A DNA stretch of 35,556 bases. Source: a virus. Where the stretch lies: IMG/VR virus record IMGVR_UViG_3300030116_003153, positions 1-35,556 of that record, one strand, 5' to 3'. Of the stretch, positions 12,420-20,391 are shown piece after piece. Within the stretch, counting starts at the first letter, position 1. The number at the start of each line of letters is the position of its first letter. The position numbers were made by a program, and so were the translations under genes. Below the pieces are notes generated by a model. It saw nothing but the letters and a program-made list of their open reading frames with translations. It did no database searches and had not been told where the DNA came from.

Positions 12420-13714
12420 TGCATATAAACATCCCTTACGAGCCACGAGAGCTGCAATCGGAAATCCATCAAAACCTATCCAAATATAGATGGGCTTTGC
12501 TTTCGATACATAGACGTGCAGGCAAGTCTGTTTTGTGCATAAATGAGCTAATTAAGCGTGCTATAACAAATTCTAAATGGAATCCTAGATATGCATACAT
12601 CGGCCCAACTTATAAACAAACTAAGTCAATTATTTTTGACTATTTAAAATTTTATGCTGGTGTCATTCCTGGAGTCAAATTTAACGAACAAGAATTAAGT
12701 TGCACGTTTCCCAATGGTGCAAAAATTACACTACTGGGATCAGAAAATCCTGATAGCCTTCGTGGTTCATACTACGATGGTATTATTTGTGATGAGTATG
12801 CACAGGTCAATCCGAGATTGTTTCCTGAGATTATTCGACCTGCACTATCAGACCGTAAAGGTTTTTGTTATCTGGTTGGTACACCCCAGGGCATGAGTAA
12901 TGATTTTTATGCCAAGTACCAGCACGGTCTTAAAAACAAAGATTGGTATGTCAAGGTAGCAAAAGCATCAGAAACAAACATTGTTGACCAAGAAGAACTT
13001 GATGCTGCCCTGGACCTGATGGGCAAAAAGAAATACAGGCAAGAGTTTGAATGTGATTGGGTTGCAGCCTTAGAGGGTGCTATCTATGGAGACATTTTAG
13101 AAAAGATAGAAAACAAGGGCCAGGTAGGACGTGTACCCCACGATCCGACCCACCGTGTATCTACAGCCTGGGATATAGGTATCTCAGACAAAACAGCTAT
13201 AATATTTTTTCAAATAATTAATAGATCAATAAATATTATAGATTATTACGAAAACAGTAACGAGGGACTACCCCACTACATAAATGTTATAAACAACAAG
13301 GAGTACATTTACGAAGATCATTATGGACCTCACGACTTAGAACAGCGTGAGTTTACCAACGGCAAGTCCAGGCGTGAGATTGCTTACGAGCTAGGATTGC
13401 GTTTTAAGATTGTGCCTAAACTTAGTATCGAGGATGGTATCCATTATACACAGCTTTTGCTAAATCGTTGTTGGATTGATGCCGATGCATGTAAAAAATT
13501 GATTGATAGCTTAAGAGGTTATCATCGTAAGTACAATGAGAACTTACAAATCTTTCATTCAAAACCTGTACACGACCACACATCACATGCTTGTGATGCG
13601 TTGCGTTGCTTGTCCGTAGGTCTTGAAGAACTTAAAGGAGATCAGCAAGCTCCACAAAAATTTGCTGACAGTAACTACAACCCATTAGGAAGAAACTATG
13701 AGCAGATTATTTAG
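12419..13714 (+). CDS. Terminase large subunit
   Basis: 431 aa. The ATPase domain has a Walker A-type HRRAGKS at residues 31-37 and a Walker B GIICDEYA at about 121-128. The nuclease domain has acidic residues in TAWDIGISDKTAI (about 251) and near SHACDALRC (about 388-396). The protein pumps DNA into the prohead and cuts it. Its length is normal for a small podovirus. The start is in a TAATG overlap; the 3' end overlaps the next small gene by 17 nt. Confidence 0.93.
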   Translation: MHINIPYEPRELQSEIHQNLSKYRWALLSIHRRAGKSVLCINELIKRAITNSKWNPRYAYIGPTYKQTKSIIFDYLKFYAGVIPGVKFNEQELSCTFPNGAKITLLGSENPDSLRGSYYDGIICDEYAQVNPRLFPEIIRPALSDRKGFCYLVGTPQGMSNDFYAKYQHGLKNKDWYVKVAKASETNIVDQEELDAALDLMGKKKYRQEFECDWVAALEGAIYGDILEKIENKGQVGRVPHDPTHRVSTAWDIGISDKTAIIFFQIINRSINIIDYYENSNEGLPHYINVINNKEYIYEDHYGPHDLEQREFTNGKSRREIAYELGLRFKIVPKLSIEDGIHYTQLLLNRCWIDADACKKLIDSLRGYHRKYNENLQIFHSKPVHDHTSHACDALRCLSVGLEELKGDQQAPQKFADSNYNPLGRNYEQII

Positions 13715-13934
13715 ACCAAAAATTAGTATGCCTGCACCTCCACCAGTTCAACAGCGTGTGGAATACAAGCCACCAACTATGGAGCTGCCATCAGAAAAAG
13801 AAAAGCAACCTGATATTGATACACAAGAAGAAACAATGAAAAGGAAAAAGCTTGGACGTAAACAAACTATAATGACCTCAGCACAAGGTTTGACTACAGA
13901 TGCTGATATTTATACACCAACATTATTGGGATAA
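13698..13934 (+). CDS. Small protein with C-terminal TLLG, copy 1
   Basis: 78 aa. A proline-rich start (MPAPPPVQQRVEYKPPT) and a charged middle lead to a C-terminal block KLGRKQTIMTSAQGL ... YTPTLLG. The same block type ends the protein at 15169 (KGRRNLIATTSQGL ... YKATLLG). The gene overlaps terL by 17 nt. Such proteins occur between terminase and portal in many marine podoviruses and have no assigned function; a virion or assembly role is inferred. Confidence 0.65.
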   Translation: MSRLFRPKISMPAPPPVQQRVEYKPPTMELPSEKEKQPDIDTQEETMKRKKLGRKQTIMTSAQGLTTDADIYTPTLLG

Positions 13935-13938
13935 TATT

Positions 13939-14217
13939 ATGGGAGCAATGGCAGGAAAAGCTATAAAGTTTGCAGAACTTTCAGGCATAATTAAAAAAGT
14001 TGGAGAAGAAAATAGACAAAGAATGTTTAGTGCAGGACAAAAACCAGAAGATTACCAACAAGGGCCAACAATGAGTCAGAACTTCGGTGTAAAAGCCATG
14101 GGTGTTGCATCTCCTAACATGCAAGACCAGTATCAAAGATACTTAGCAGAAGAAGAAGTTAGGAAAAAAAAACGTAAACAATCAGCAGATACTGCTGGTA
14201 CAACTTTATTAGGATAA
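13939..14217 (+). CDS. Small protein with C-terminal TLLG, copy 2
   Basis: 92 aa from ATG 13939, 4 nt after the previous stop; the longer frame from 13900 would run back through the previous gene. It starts MGAMAGKAIKFAELSGIIKK (an amphipathic helix), has a Gln-rich middle and ends RKKKRKQSADTAGTTLLG. Apart from the last residues it is unlike its neighbours, so the TLLG end is the shared part. Confidence 0.6.
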   Translation: MGAMAGKAIKFAELSGIIKKVGEENRQRMFSAGQKPEDYQQGPTMSQNFGVKAMGVASPNMQDQYQRYLAEEEVRKKKRKQSADTAGTTLLG

Positions 14218-14221
14218 AAAT

Positions 14222-14374
14222 ATGTCACTTTATGAAAACATAAACAAAAGAAAAAAGGCAGGTACGTCCAGACCAAAATCTAAATCAACTATTAGTGCAA
14301 AATCTTATGCTGATATGAAAGCAGGTTTTCCTAATTCAAAAAAAAATAAAAAGAAAAAAACATTAATGGGGTAA
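14222..14374 (+). CDS. 50-aa basic protein with C-terminal TLMG
   Basis: Starts 4 nt after the previous stop. It is rich in Lys and Ser with almost no acidic residues, includes ISAKSYADMKAGFPNS, and ends NKKKKTLMG. High charge suggests nucleic-acid contact or an unfolded tail. Support comes from tight spacing on both sides and the shared ending with four neighbouring genes. No family was recognised. Confidence 0.6.
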   Translation: MSLYENINKRKKAGTSRPKSKSTISAKSYADMKAGFPNSKKNKKKKTLMG

Positions 14375-14377
14375 ATT

Positions 14378-14518
14378 ATGGCTTACGGACCAAGTAAAAA
14401 AACAAAAAACAAATCAAACAAAAATCTAGCAGCCATGTACGGTGATAAGAAAAAGATCACTCGTGGTGATATAATCACAGCTGCAAAGAAAAATAAGAAA
14501 AAAACCTTGATGGGTTAA
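14378..14518 (+). CDS. 46-aa basic protein with C-terminal TLMG
   Basis: Starts 3 nt after the previous stop; its own stop overlaps the next ATG (TAATG). MAYGPSKKTKNKSNKNLAAM is followed by KKKITRGDIITAAKKNKK and the end KKTLMG. The codons for the last four residues differ from those of the previous gene (ACC TTG ATG GGT against ACA TTA ATG GGG), so the ending is conserved as protein. Function unknown. Confidence 0.6.
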   Translation: MAYGPSKKTKNKSNKNLAAMYGDKKKITRGDIITAAKKNKKKTLMG

Positions 14519-14775
14519 TGGCGTTAAAAAAACACCAGAGTCCATCAGGAGGTCTAAACGCAGCAGGCAGAAAACATTACGGAGTCAAAGCTCCTGTACG
14601 TAAAGGGACAAACCCAAGACGGGTAAGTTTTGCTGCACGTTTTGCAGGCATGAAAGGACCAATGAAAGATGAAAAAGGCAGACCCACACGCAAAGCTTTA
14701 GCTTTGAAGAAGTGGGGTTTTGGATCAGTTGCAGCTGCAAGAAATTTTGCTAATAGAAACAAAAAGAGTGCCTGA
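14518..14775 (+). CDS. DUF6321-like basic protein
   Basis: 85 aa. SPSGGLNAAGRKHYGVKAPV, NPRRVSFAARFAGMKGPMKD and EKGRPTRKALALKKWGFGS match the conserved line of DUF6321, small basic proteins found in phages of marine bacteria near packaging and portal genes. It is Arg/Lys/Gly-rich, so DNA contact or a virion role is plausible. It lacks the TL(L/M)G end that flanking genes carry. Confidence 0.7.
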   Translation: MALKKHQSPSGGLNAAGRKHYGVKAPVRKGTNPRRVSFAARFAGMKGPMKDEKGRPTRKALALKKWGFGSVAAARNFANRNKKSA

Positions 14776-15181
14776 TTTAGAGTTTACTTTAGAATATCAA
14801 TCTTTGCTTAATTTTTTAATAAAAGAAAAATATAGATACCTGCCTGATCATAAAGACAATCTACGATATGCTTTGATATTTAGAATAGTAAAAGACAACG
14901 CAACACTCGGTTATGTGTGGTTGTATGAACTAGAAGAAGCAGAAAACAAGTTTGTTACGCACATGTGTGTAGCAGAAAAACATAAAGGTCGTGTCTTTAC
15001 CCGACACACTGTAAATAAATTTTATTTAATGAGTCATTATCTTGGAGCTGTAGAGTTACAAACAGATACTATAGATGATGAGCTTGTTAAATTATACAAA
15101 CGAATTGGTTGGTCAGAACAAAATGATCAAACATTATTTATCAAACTACCCTTTGAATGGAGAAAAAAATGGGAGCAGTAA
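14768..15181 (+). CDS. GNAT-like acetyltransferase-fold protein
   Basis: 137 aa from GTG 14768, overlapping the previous stop by 8 nt; the TTG at 14720 is unlikely. YVWLYELEEAENKFVTHMCV, AEKHKGRVFTRHTVNKFYL and ELVKLYKRIGWSEQNDQTLF follow the GNAT layout: central strand, acetyl-CoA loop region and a late helix with the 'Y.r.Gw' motif. The Q/RxxGxG/A acetyl-CoA signature is weak (KHKGRV), so activity is uncertain. A substrate among phage or host proteins is unknown. Confidence 0.55.
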   Translation: MPDLEFTLEYQSLLNFLIKEKYRYLPDHKDNLRYALIFRIVKDNATLGYVWLYELEEAENKFVTHMCVAEKHKGRVFTRHTVNKFYLMSHYLGAVELQTDTIDDELVKLYKRIGWSEQNDQTLFIKLPFEWRKKWEQ

Positions 15182-15474
15182 AAAAAATTATAAGAAAAAT
15201 AATCAAACCACCTTCACCACCACCGCCACCGCCAGAACCAGTAGCACCTCCCCCGCCACGTGTTGCACCAACACCAACACCAGCTCCAGTAGCACAAGCA
15301 CCTGTAGTGACATCTACAGCACCAGCAGCAGCACCAGCTGAACCTACAAAAGCTACTGAGGATATGGCTCAATCAGTTCAACGTAAGAAAAAAGGTAGAA
15401 GAAATTTAATTGCCACAACCAGTCAAGGTTTAGGTGGTGAACCGACAACATACAAAGCAACACTACTAGGTTAA
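15169..15474 (+). CDS. Proline-rich small protein with C-terminal TLLG, copy 5
   Basis: 101 aa. ATG 15169 is preferred over 15157 because GGAG lies 6 nt upstream and related proteins start MG. An amphipathic basic start (MGAVKKIIRKIIK) precedes a Pro/Ala-rich region (residues about 15-60), then KGRRNLIATTSQGL and the end YKATLLG. It ends 1 nt before the portal gene. Possibly a flexible virion component whose C-terminus docks to a head or portal site; not shown by the sequence. Confidence 0.65.
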   Translation: MGAVKKIIRKIIKPPSPPPPPPEPVAPPPPRVAPTPTPAPVAQAPVVTSTAPAAAPAEPTKATEDMAQSVQRKKKGRRNLIATTSQGLGGEPTTYKATLLG

Positions 15475-15475
15475 T

Positions 15476-17068
15476 ATGGAAAACAAACAAGCAGCCATGC
15501 TGGTTGAACGGTTTGCCTCATTGAAAAGTTTGAGATCGAATTGGGAATCCCACTGGCAAGAAATCGGTGACTACATGTTGCCACGTAAGGCTGACATTGT
15601 GCAGCAACGTACTCGTGGTGACAAAAGAACTGAACTTATATTTGACGGCACTGCCTTACATGCATTAGAGCTGTTAGCTTCTAGTTTGCATGGCATGATG
15701 ACTAATGCCTCAACACCATGGTTTACATTAGGCTATAAAGAAAATTCTTTAGCAGAAGATGACGCAGCTCGTGAGTGGCTTGATAGTGTTACTAACGATA
15801 TGTACATAGCTTTCAATCGTTCTAACTTTCAACAAGAAATACAAGAGCTGTATCAAGATTTAATATCATTTGGTACATCAGCTATGTTTGTAGCTTCTGA
15901 TGAAAAAAGCTTAGTGCGTTTTAACACCAGGCATATAAAAGAAATTTACATACAAGAAAACGAAAAAGGTATTGTTGATACAGTTTTTAGAAGTTTTCAT
16001 ATTACAGCTAGGTCAGCTATAAATTTATTTGGTGAAGATAAGGTTAGTAAAAATATTTTAGACAAGGCAAAAAAAGATCCCTACTCAGATGTGTTGTTGT
16101 TACATGCTGTAATGCCAAGAGACAACTATAACACAGGTAAACAAGATTCAATGAACATGCCTTTTAAGTCGTGTTATGTTGATCCAGAAGATGTGCATCT
16201 AATCAATGAAGGTGGCTTCAAAGAATTTCCATACGTTGTACCAAGATACTTGAAAGCATCGTTTGAAACGTATGGTCGATCACCTGCTATGAACGCACTG
16301 CCTGATGTTAAAATGTTAAACAAAATGTCAGAAGTTGCTATCAAAGCTGCACAAAAACAAATTGATCCACCTTTGATGATACCTGATGATGGATTTATGT
16401 TGCCTGTTAGAACTGTACCTGGAGGATTAAATTTTTATCGTGCAGGTAGCCGAGATCGTATTGAGCCTTTATCGACTGGAGCAAACAATCCTATTACCTT
16501 AAACATGATACAAGATAGACAGTTGGCTATACAAAAAACTTTTTATGTTGATCAGTTGTTAATGTCTCAGGGTGGTAACATGACAGCTACAGAGGTTTTA
16601 CAACGAAACGAAGAAAAAATGAGATTGTTAGGCCCAGTATTAGGTCGATTACAATCAGAGTTATTACAGCCATTAATAGAAAGAGTATTTAATATATTGA
16701 TGAGAGCAAACGTTTTCCAACCTGCTCCTGAAATATTACAAGGTATGACTATTGATATTGAATATGTGTCACCACTTGCTAAGGCACAAAAATCTGGTGA
16801 TCTAAATTCTGTAATGCGTGGTGTAGAAATATTTGGATCACTATCACAGTTTGCACCAGTCTTAGATTATTTAGATAGTGACGGATTAGTTAAATACGTA
16901 CAAAAAACTTTAGGACTTCCTGCACGTATAATCCGTTCTGATGTTGAAGTAGCACAAGTTAGACAGCAACGTCAACGTCAAGAAGCAGCGGTCCAACAAC
17001 AACAAGAACAAATGCAACAAGCAGAGGCTGCACAAAAAGTTGCACCTCTAGTCAAAGCTACATCATAG
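15476..17068 (+). CDS. Portal (head-to-tail connecting) protein
   Basis: 530 aa, matching the T7-type head-tail connector family (PF12236): WESHWQEIGDYMLPRKADI near the start, FDGTALHALELLASSLHGMM, YVVPRYLKASFETYGRSPAM, then PDVKMLNKMSEVAIKAAQKQ. A Gln-rich helix ends the protein. It forms the dodecameric ring at one vertex through which DNA enters and leaves. Length is close to T7 gp8 (536 aa). Confidence 0.95.
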   Translation: MENKQAAMLVERFASLKSLRSNWESHWQEIGDYMLPRKADIVQQRTRGDKRTELIFDGTALHALELLASSLHGMMTNASTPWFTLGYKENSLAEDDAAREWLDSVTNDMYIAFNRSNFQQEIQELYQDLISFGTSAMFVASDEKSLVRFNTRHIKEIYIQENEKGIVDTVFRSFHITARSAINLFGEDKVSKNILDKAKKDPYSDVLLLHAVMPRDNYNTGKQDSMNMPFKSCYVDPEDVHLINEGGFKEFPYVVPRYLKASFETYGRSPAMNALPDVKMLNKMSEVAIKAAQKQIDPPLMIPDDGFMLPVRTVPGGLNFYRAGSRDRIEPLSTGANNPITLNMIQDRQLAIQKTFYVDQLLMSQGGNMTATEVLQRNEEKMRLLGPVLGRLQSELLQPLIERVFNILMRANVFQPAPEILQGMTIDIEYVSPLAKAQKSGDLNSVMRGVEIFGSLSQFAPVLDYLDSDGLVKYVQKTLGLPARIIRSDVEVAQVRQQRQRQEAAVQQQQEQMQQAEAAQKVAPLVKATS

Positions 17069-17078
17069 AAAGGCAAAT

Positions 17079-17309
17079 ATGAGTGAGGAGCAAGACAAAC
17101 AACAACAAGAAAAAGTTAAACAATTAATCCAAGATTACAAAATTACTTTTGGGCAAGAAGCAGGACAACGAGTATTAGGTGATTTACAAAACCGCTGCCA
17201 TTTTTTGACAACAACAAATGTCAAAGGTGATGCACATGAAAGTGCATTTATGGAAGGACAACGTTCTGCTTTGTTATTTATACTAAACATGGTTAATAAA
17301 AAAATATGA
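17079..17309 (+). CDS. Bbp19-like small protein
   Basis: 76 aa. YKITFGQEAGQRVLGDLQNR, CHF and FMEGQRSALLFILNMV fit the Bbp19-like domain found after portal genes in many podoviruses. AAAGG lies just before the ATG. Function is unknown; position between portal and scaffold suggests head assembly. Confidence 0.65.
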   Translation: MSEEQDKQQQEKVKQLIQDYKITFGQEAGQRVLGDLQNRCHFLTTTNVKGDAHESAFMEGQRSALLFILNMVNKKI

Positions 17310-17413
17310 AATATCTAGAAAAAGCTTACGAGATTTGGTCATCATTAAAGACTGAATATAAAATTGCTAGTGCAGTAGTGCTGGCAGTTTTGATTACTTT
17401 AATAATAACATAA
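17306..17413 (+). CDS. 35-aa single-TM peptide
   Basis: Starts in an ATGA overlap with the Bbp19-like gene and ends at TAAGGAG, which supplies the ribosome site of the scaffold gene. A charged start (MKYLEKAYEIWSSLKTEY) is followed by one hydrophobic helix (IASAVVLAVLITLIIT). It may be a virion membrane peptide or only couple translation. Support is the overlap and the clear TM pattern. Confidence 0.5.
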   Translation: MKYLEKAYEIWSSLKTEYKIASAVVLAVLITLIIT

Positions 17414-17425
17414 GGAGAAAAACCT

Positions 17426-18250
17426 ATGGCAGAAGAACAGGTAACGGCTGTCGAAGAACAAAGCCAACCGTCTGAACAAACTGCAACATCTGAACCAGTT
17501 GAAACATCCTGGAGAGATAGTTTACCAGACGATTTAAAAGCAAATGCATCACTAGAAAAATTTAGTGATGTATCAACTCTTGCAAAAAGCTATATCAATG
17601 CCGAGCAAATGATTGGCAAAGATAAAATGGTTGTGCCAGGAGATAACACCACTGAGGATGAATGGAACGACATTTACAATAAATTAGGTCGTCCAGAAGA
17701 ACCTGACGGTTATGAACTACAAATGAACCTGCAAGAAGGTGAAGCTGTTGATGAACAATTATATGCAGCATTTAAAAACGCAGCACATGCAAATGGTTTA
17801 TCACCAAAACAAGCACAAGGTTTATTAAATTTTTATAACGATATAAGCACAGAAGCATTAAATGAACAATCCAACGCAGGTGTACTAGCACAAGAGCAAA
17901 GCTCTCGTGAGCTGCGGGAGGAATGGGGTCGTAATTACGAAACCAATTTGAACGCTGCATCTAATGTAGCAAAGCAATTTTTAGGTGAAGAAGTATTTCA
18001 AATAGAATTGTCTGATGGTTCACTACTTGGAGATAATGCCACGCTGATACGTGGTTTATCAAAAATAGCTTCTATTGTTTCTGAGGATACTTTAGTTGGT
18101 GACAAGAATGATGTTGTTAGTAATGCAGGTATTCAAGAGCAATTAAATAGTTTGACTGCACAAGGCACAGCATATTGGAACAAACAAGATCCCAATCACG
18201 ATGCTACAGTTAAAAAAGTTTTAGATTTAAGAGAACTCTTAACTCAATAA
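17426..18250 (+). CDS. Scaffolding (capsid assembly) protein
   Basis: 274 aa, acidic and Gln/Glu-rich, beginning with a flexible segment and SWRDSLPDDLKANASLEKFS, DVSTLAKSYINAEQMIGKDK and LGRPEEPDGYEL, the usual start of marine podovirus scaffold proteins. Helical, with few hydrophobic strands. It lies just before the major capsid gene, as in T7 (gp9). AAGGAG precedes ATG 17426. Confidence 0.85.
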   Translation: MAEEQVTAVEEQSQPSEQTATSEPVETSWRDSLPDDLKANASLEKFSDVSTLAKSYINAEQMIGKDKMVVPGDNTTEDEWNDIYNKLGRPEEPDGYELQMNLQEGEAVDEQLYAAFKNAAHANGLSPKQAQGLLNFYNDISTEALNEQSNAGVLAQEQSSRELREEWGRNYETNLNAASNVAKQFLGEEVFQIELSDGSLLGDNATLIRGLSKIASIVSEDTLVGDKNDVVSNAGIQEQLNSLTAQGTAYWNKQDPNHDATVKKVLDLRELLTQ

Positions 18251-18382
18251 TATTTAGAATAACTGGTTTACCAGCTCTAAAAGACTATAGGATAGACTAT
18301 CACCTACCAGGTGTAAAATGTAAGCCAACCCCTTTGGGATAATTGACTGTTTATTTTTATAAACTTAACACAGGAGGACTCT
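18251..18382 (+). promoter_or_regulatory. Major capsid gene leader with hairpins and possible promoter
   Basis: 132 nt without a gene. Dyads follow one another: CTGGTTTACCAG (18263-18274), GATAGACTATC (18291-18301), CACCTACCAGGTG (18301-18313) and GTTTAT-TTTT-ATAAAC (18349-18364). A possible promoter, TTGGGA (18334-18339)-N18-TATAAA (18358-18363), lies within it. AGGAGG (18372-18377) sits 5 nt before ATG 18383. The layout suits high capsid expression through an extra promoter or a stabilised 5' end. Confidence 0.5.
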
Positions 18383-19255
18383 ATGAGTTCACAAATAACA
18401 ACTGCGTTTGTAGAACAATATTCATCAAACGTAAGTATGCTAGCACAACAGATGGGTAGCCGTCTGCGTGCAGCTGTGGATGTAGAAACTGTGGTTGGTA
18501 AAAACGCTTTCTTTGATCAAATCGGTGTAACAGCTGCTGTTCAAAGAACATCAAGACATGCGGATACCCCACAAATTGATACTCCGCACAGCAGAAGAAG
18601 GGTTAGTCTATCGGATTACGAATGGGCGGACCTTATAGACGAGCAGGACAAAGTTCGTACTTTGATTGATCCTACAAGCAACTATGCTAAAGCTGCAGCA
18701 GCAGCTCTTGGTAGATCAATGGACGATGTAATTATCACTGCTCTAGGTGGAACAGCTGCTACTGGTGTAGCTGGTGCAACATCAACTGCACTACCGTCAG
18801 GTAGTAAGTTTGCAACATCTGACCAATCAGACGGACTAACTATTGCAAAATTAATTGCAGCTAAGAAGTTCTTTGATCTTGGTGACGTTGATCCATCAAT
18901 CCCTAGATACATTGTATGTGGGGCTACACAAATTGCTGATTTACTAAACACAACGCAAGTAACATCAAGTGATTTTAACACAGTTAAAGCTCTAGCAGCA
19001 GGTGACGTTGATTCTTTTATGGGTTTCAAATTCATTATGTCTAACAGATTAAGCTTTGACGCAACCAACACGGATGACAGGCTCATTTTTGCTTTCAGCC
19101 AAGATGCTATTAAACTAGCTATCGGTAAAGACATTACATCTAAAATTGATGTAAGACCTGACAAATCGTATGCTACTCAAGTTTACACTTGTATGACTTT
19201 GGGTGCTGTACGTATGCAGGAAAGCAAAGTGTTTCAAATTCCGTGCAACGAATAA
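18383..19255 (+). CDS. Major capsid protein
   Basis: 290 aa. The pattern TTAFVEQYSSNVSMLAQQMG, VDVETVVGKNAFFDQIG, RRRVSLSDYEWADLIDEQDK and LGRSMDDVIITALGG fits HK97-fold capsid proteins of marine podoviruses, with a short N-arm. It carries the strongest Shine-Dalgarno of the head genes, as expected for the most abundant virion protein. The preceding scaffold and following decoration-like gene confirm the position. Confidence 0.92.
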   Translation: MSSQITTAFVEQYSSNVSMLAQQMGSRLRAAVDVETVVGKNAFFDQIGVTAAVQRTSRHADTPQIDTPHSRRRVSLSDYEWADLIDEQDKVRTLIDPTSNYAKAAAAALGRSMDDVIITALGGTAATGVAGATSTALPSGSKFATSDQSDGLTIAKLIAAKKFFDLGDVDPSIPRYIVCGATQIADLLNTTQVTSSDFNTVKALAAGDVDSFMGFKFIMSNRLSFDATNTDDRLIFAFSQDAIKLAIGKDITSKIDVRPDKSYATQVYTCMTLGAVRMQESKVFQIPCNE

Positions 19256-19270
19256 CATTAGGAGGTTATT

Positions 19271-19750
19271 ATGGGTACTAAAAACTCAGACTTAGTAGCT
19301 AATTTTGAAGCTACACCACAAGTTGCCAATAGTGCTGGACTTCTACACGGTGTTGTTCGTGTAGCACAAGGCACTATAGCACTTGCTACTGGTGACAGTG
19401 ATAACGATGATGTTGTTATGCTAGCACCAATTCCAAGCAACGCTGTTGTATCTCAGTTATTTATTGGCTCAGATACATTAGGCGGTTCGTGTACATTCAA
19501 CGTTGGAATTTACACAACAGCTGGAGTAGTTAAAGACGAAGATGCATTTGCATCAGCTGTAGCCGATGAGGCTGCTATGGCAGATGTTCGTTTTGAAGCT
19601 GCTAATATAAACACAGCTGGTCAACAAATGTATGAACTTGCTGGAGACAGTACAGATCCAGGTGGGTACTATTATATTGCTGCAACTATGGCAGCAGCTG
19701 GTGGTACTGCTGGTGACATGTCTTTCAACATTCAATACGTTGTTAACTAA
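19271..19750 (+). CDS. Probable head decoration protein
   Basis: 159 aa, beta-rich and Ala/Gly/Asp-rich: GLLHGVVRVAQGTIALATGD, IPSNAVVSQLFIGSDTLGG and YYYIAATMAAAGG. It follows the major capsid gene by 15 nt with AGGAGG before its ATG, and a terminator comes directly after, so it is expressed with the capsid. Position and composition fit a capsid-decorating protein; it could also be a head completion protein. Confidence 0.6.
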   Translation: MGTKNSDLVANFEATPQVANSAGLLHGVVRVAQGTIALATGDSDNDDVVMLAPIPSNAVVSQLFIGSDTLGGSCTFNVGIYTTAGVVKDEDAFASAVADEAAMADVRFEAANINTAGQQMYELAGDSTDPGGYYYIAATMAAAGGTAGDMSFNIQYVVN

Positions 19751-19763
19751 GCACTAATTATGA

Positions 19764-19790
19764 GGGCAGGTTTCGGCCTGCCTTCATTTA
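19764..19790 (+). terminator. Rho-independent-type terminator after capsid genes
   Basis: GGCAGG (19765-19770) and CCTGCC (19777-19782) form a perfect stem, extended by one G-U, around TTTCGG and followed by TTCATTTA. It lies 15 nt after the decoration gene stop and 17 nt before the tail gene, so it would separate heavy capsid transcription from tail genes. Confidence 0.72.
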
Positions 19791-19806
19791 ATCAAGAAAA
19801 ATATTT

Positions 19807-20391
19807 ATGGCATCACAAGTAGAAATATGTAACGGAGCTTTGAATCAGCTCGGAGCAACAACAATTTTAAATTTAAGTGAAGATTCTAAAAATGCACGTA
19901 TTCTTAATCAGCGGTACAACGCTGTAAGAGATCGTGTTTTTAGAGAGCATCCTTGGAACTGTTTGACTAAAAGAGCTAAACTTGCACAAGACACGACAGC
20001 TCCAACTTACGAGTTTACTTACGCCTACACGTTGCCGTCAGACAATCTAAGAGTTTTAAAGTTTGCTGATATAGCAACTTCGTACGCAGTAAGTAACGAT
20101 ATTAATTTTAAAATAGAAAATGGAAAATTATTAACAGACTCAGGTGAGGTTTATATTTTATACATAGCTCGTATTACAGATACTTCTGTATATGATACTT
20201 CATTGTCTGAAACATTATCGGCAGCTCTTGCTGCTGATATTGCTTACTCTATAACAGGTTCGACAACTGTTTTAGAATTGATGGAAGCAAAATATAAAGA
20301 CAAACTTAAAGATGCTCGATTTGCAGATGCTACTGAGGGCATGCCAGACGAGATTGACTCAGATTATCCATTTATTGCATCGAGGTATTAA
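19807..20391 (+). CDS. Tail tubular protein A (T7 gp11-like)
   Basis: 194 aa. MASQVEICNGALNQLGATTI, RDRVFREHPWNCLTKRAKLA and TYAYTLPSDNLRVLKFADI are the conserved features of tail tubular protein A, which forms the upper ring between portal and nozzle. The stop overlaps the start of tubular protein B (TAATG), matching the usual pair. Confidence 0.9.
   Translation: MASQVEICNGALNQLGATTILNLSEDSKNARILNQRYNAVRDRVFREHPWNCLTKRAKLAQDTTAPTYEFTYAYTLPSDNLRVLKFADIATSYAVSNDINFKIENGKLLTDSGEVYILYIARITDTSVYDTSLSETLSAALAADIAYSITGSTTVLELMEAKYKDKLKDARFADATEGMPDEIDSDYPFIASRY

Noticed and set aside
13900-13938. Extended N-terminus of the second TLLG protein
   Set aside because: It would read back through the end of the previous gene and the MLIFIHQHYW start is an out-of-frame copy; ATG 13939 gives the expected amphipathic MG start.
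15075-15341. Plus-strand frame rich in Ser and Thr (88 codons)
   Set aside because: It is the out-of-frame reading of the proline-rich TLLG gene; the Ser/Thr runs come from CCA/CCT codons shifted by one base.
18682-19164. Minus-strand frame of 160 codons within the capsid gene
   Set aside because: Antisense to the major capsid protein; Ala/Ser/Leu-rich mirror of its codon usage.
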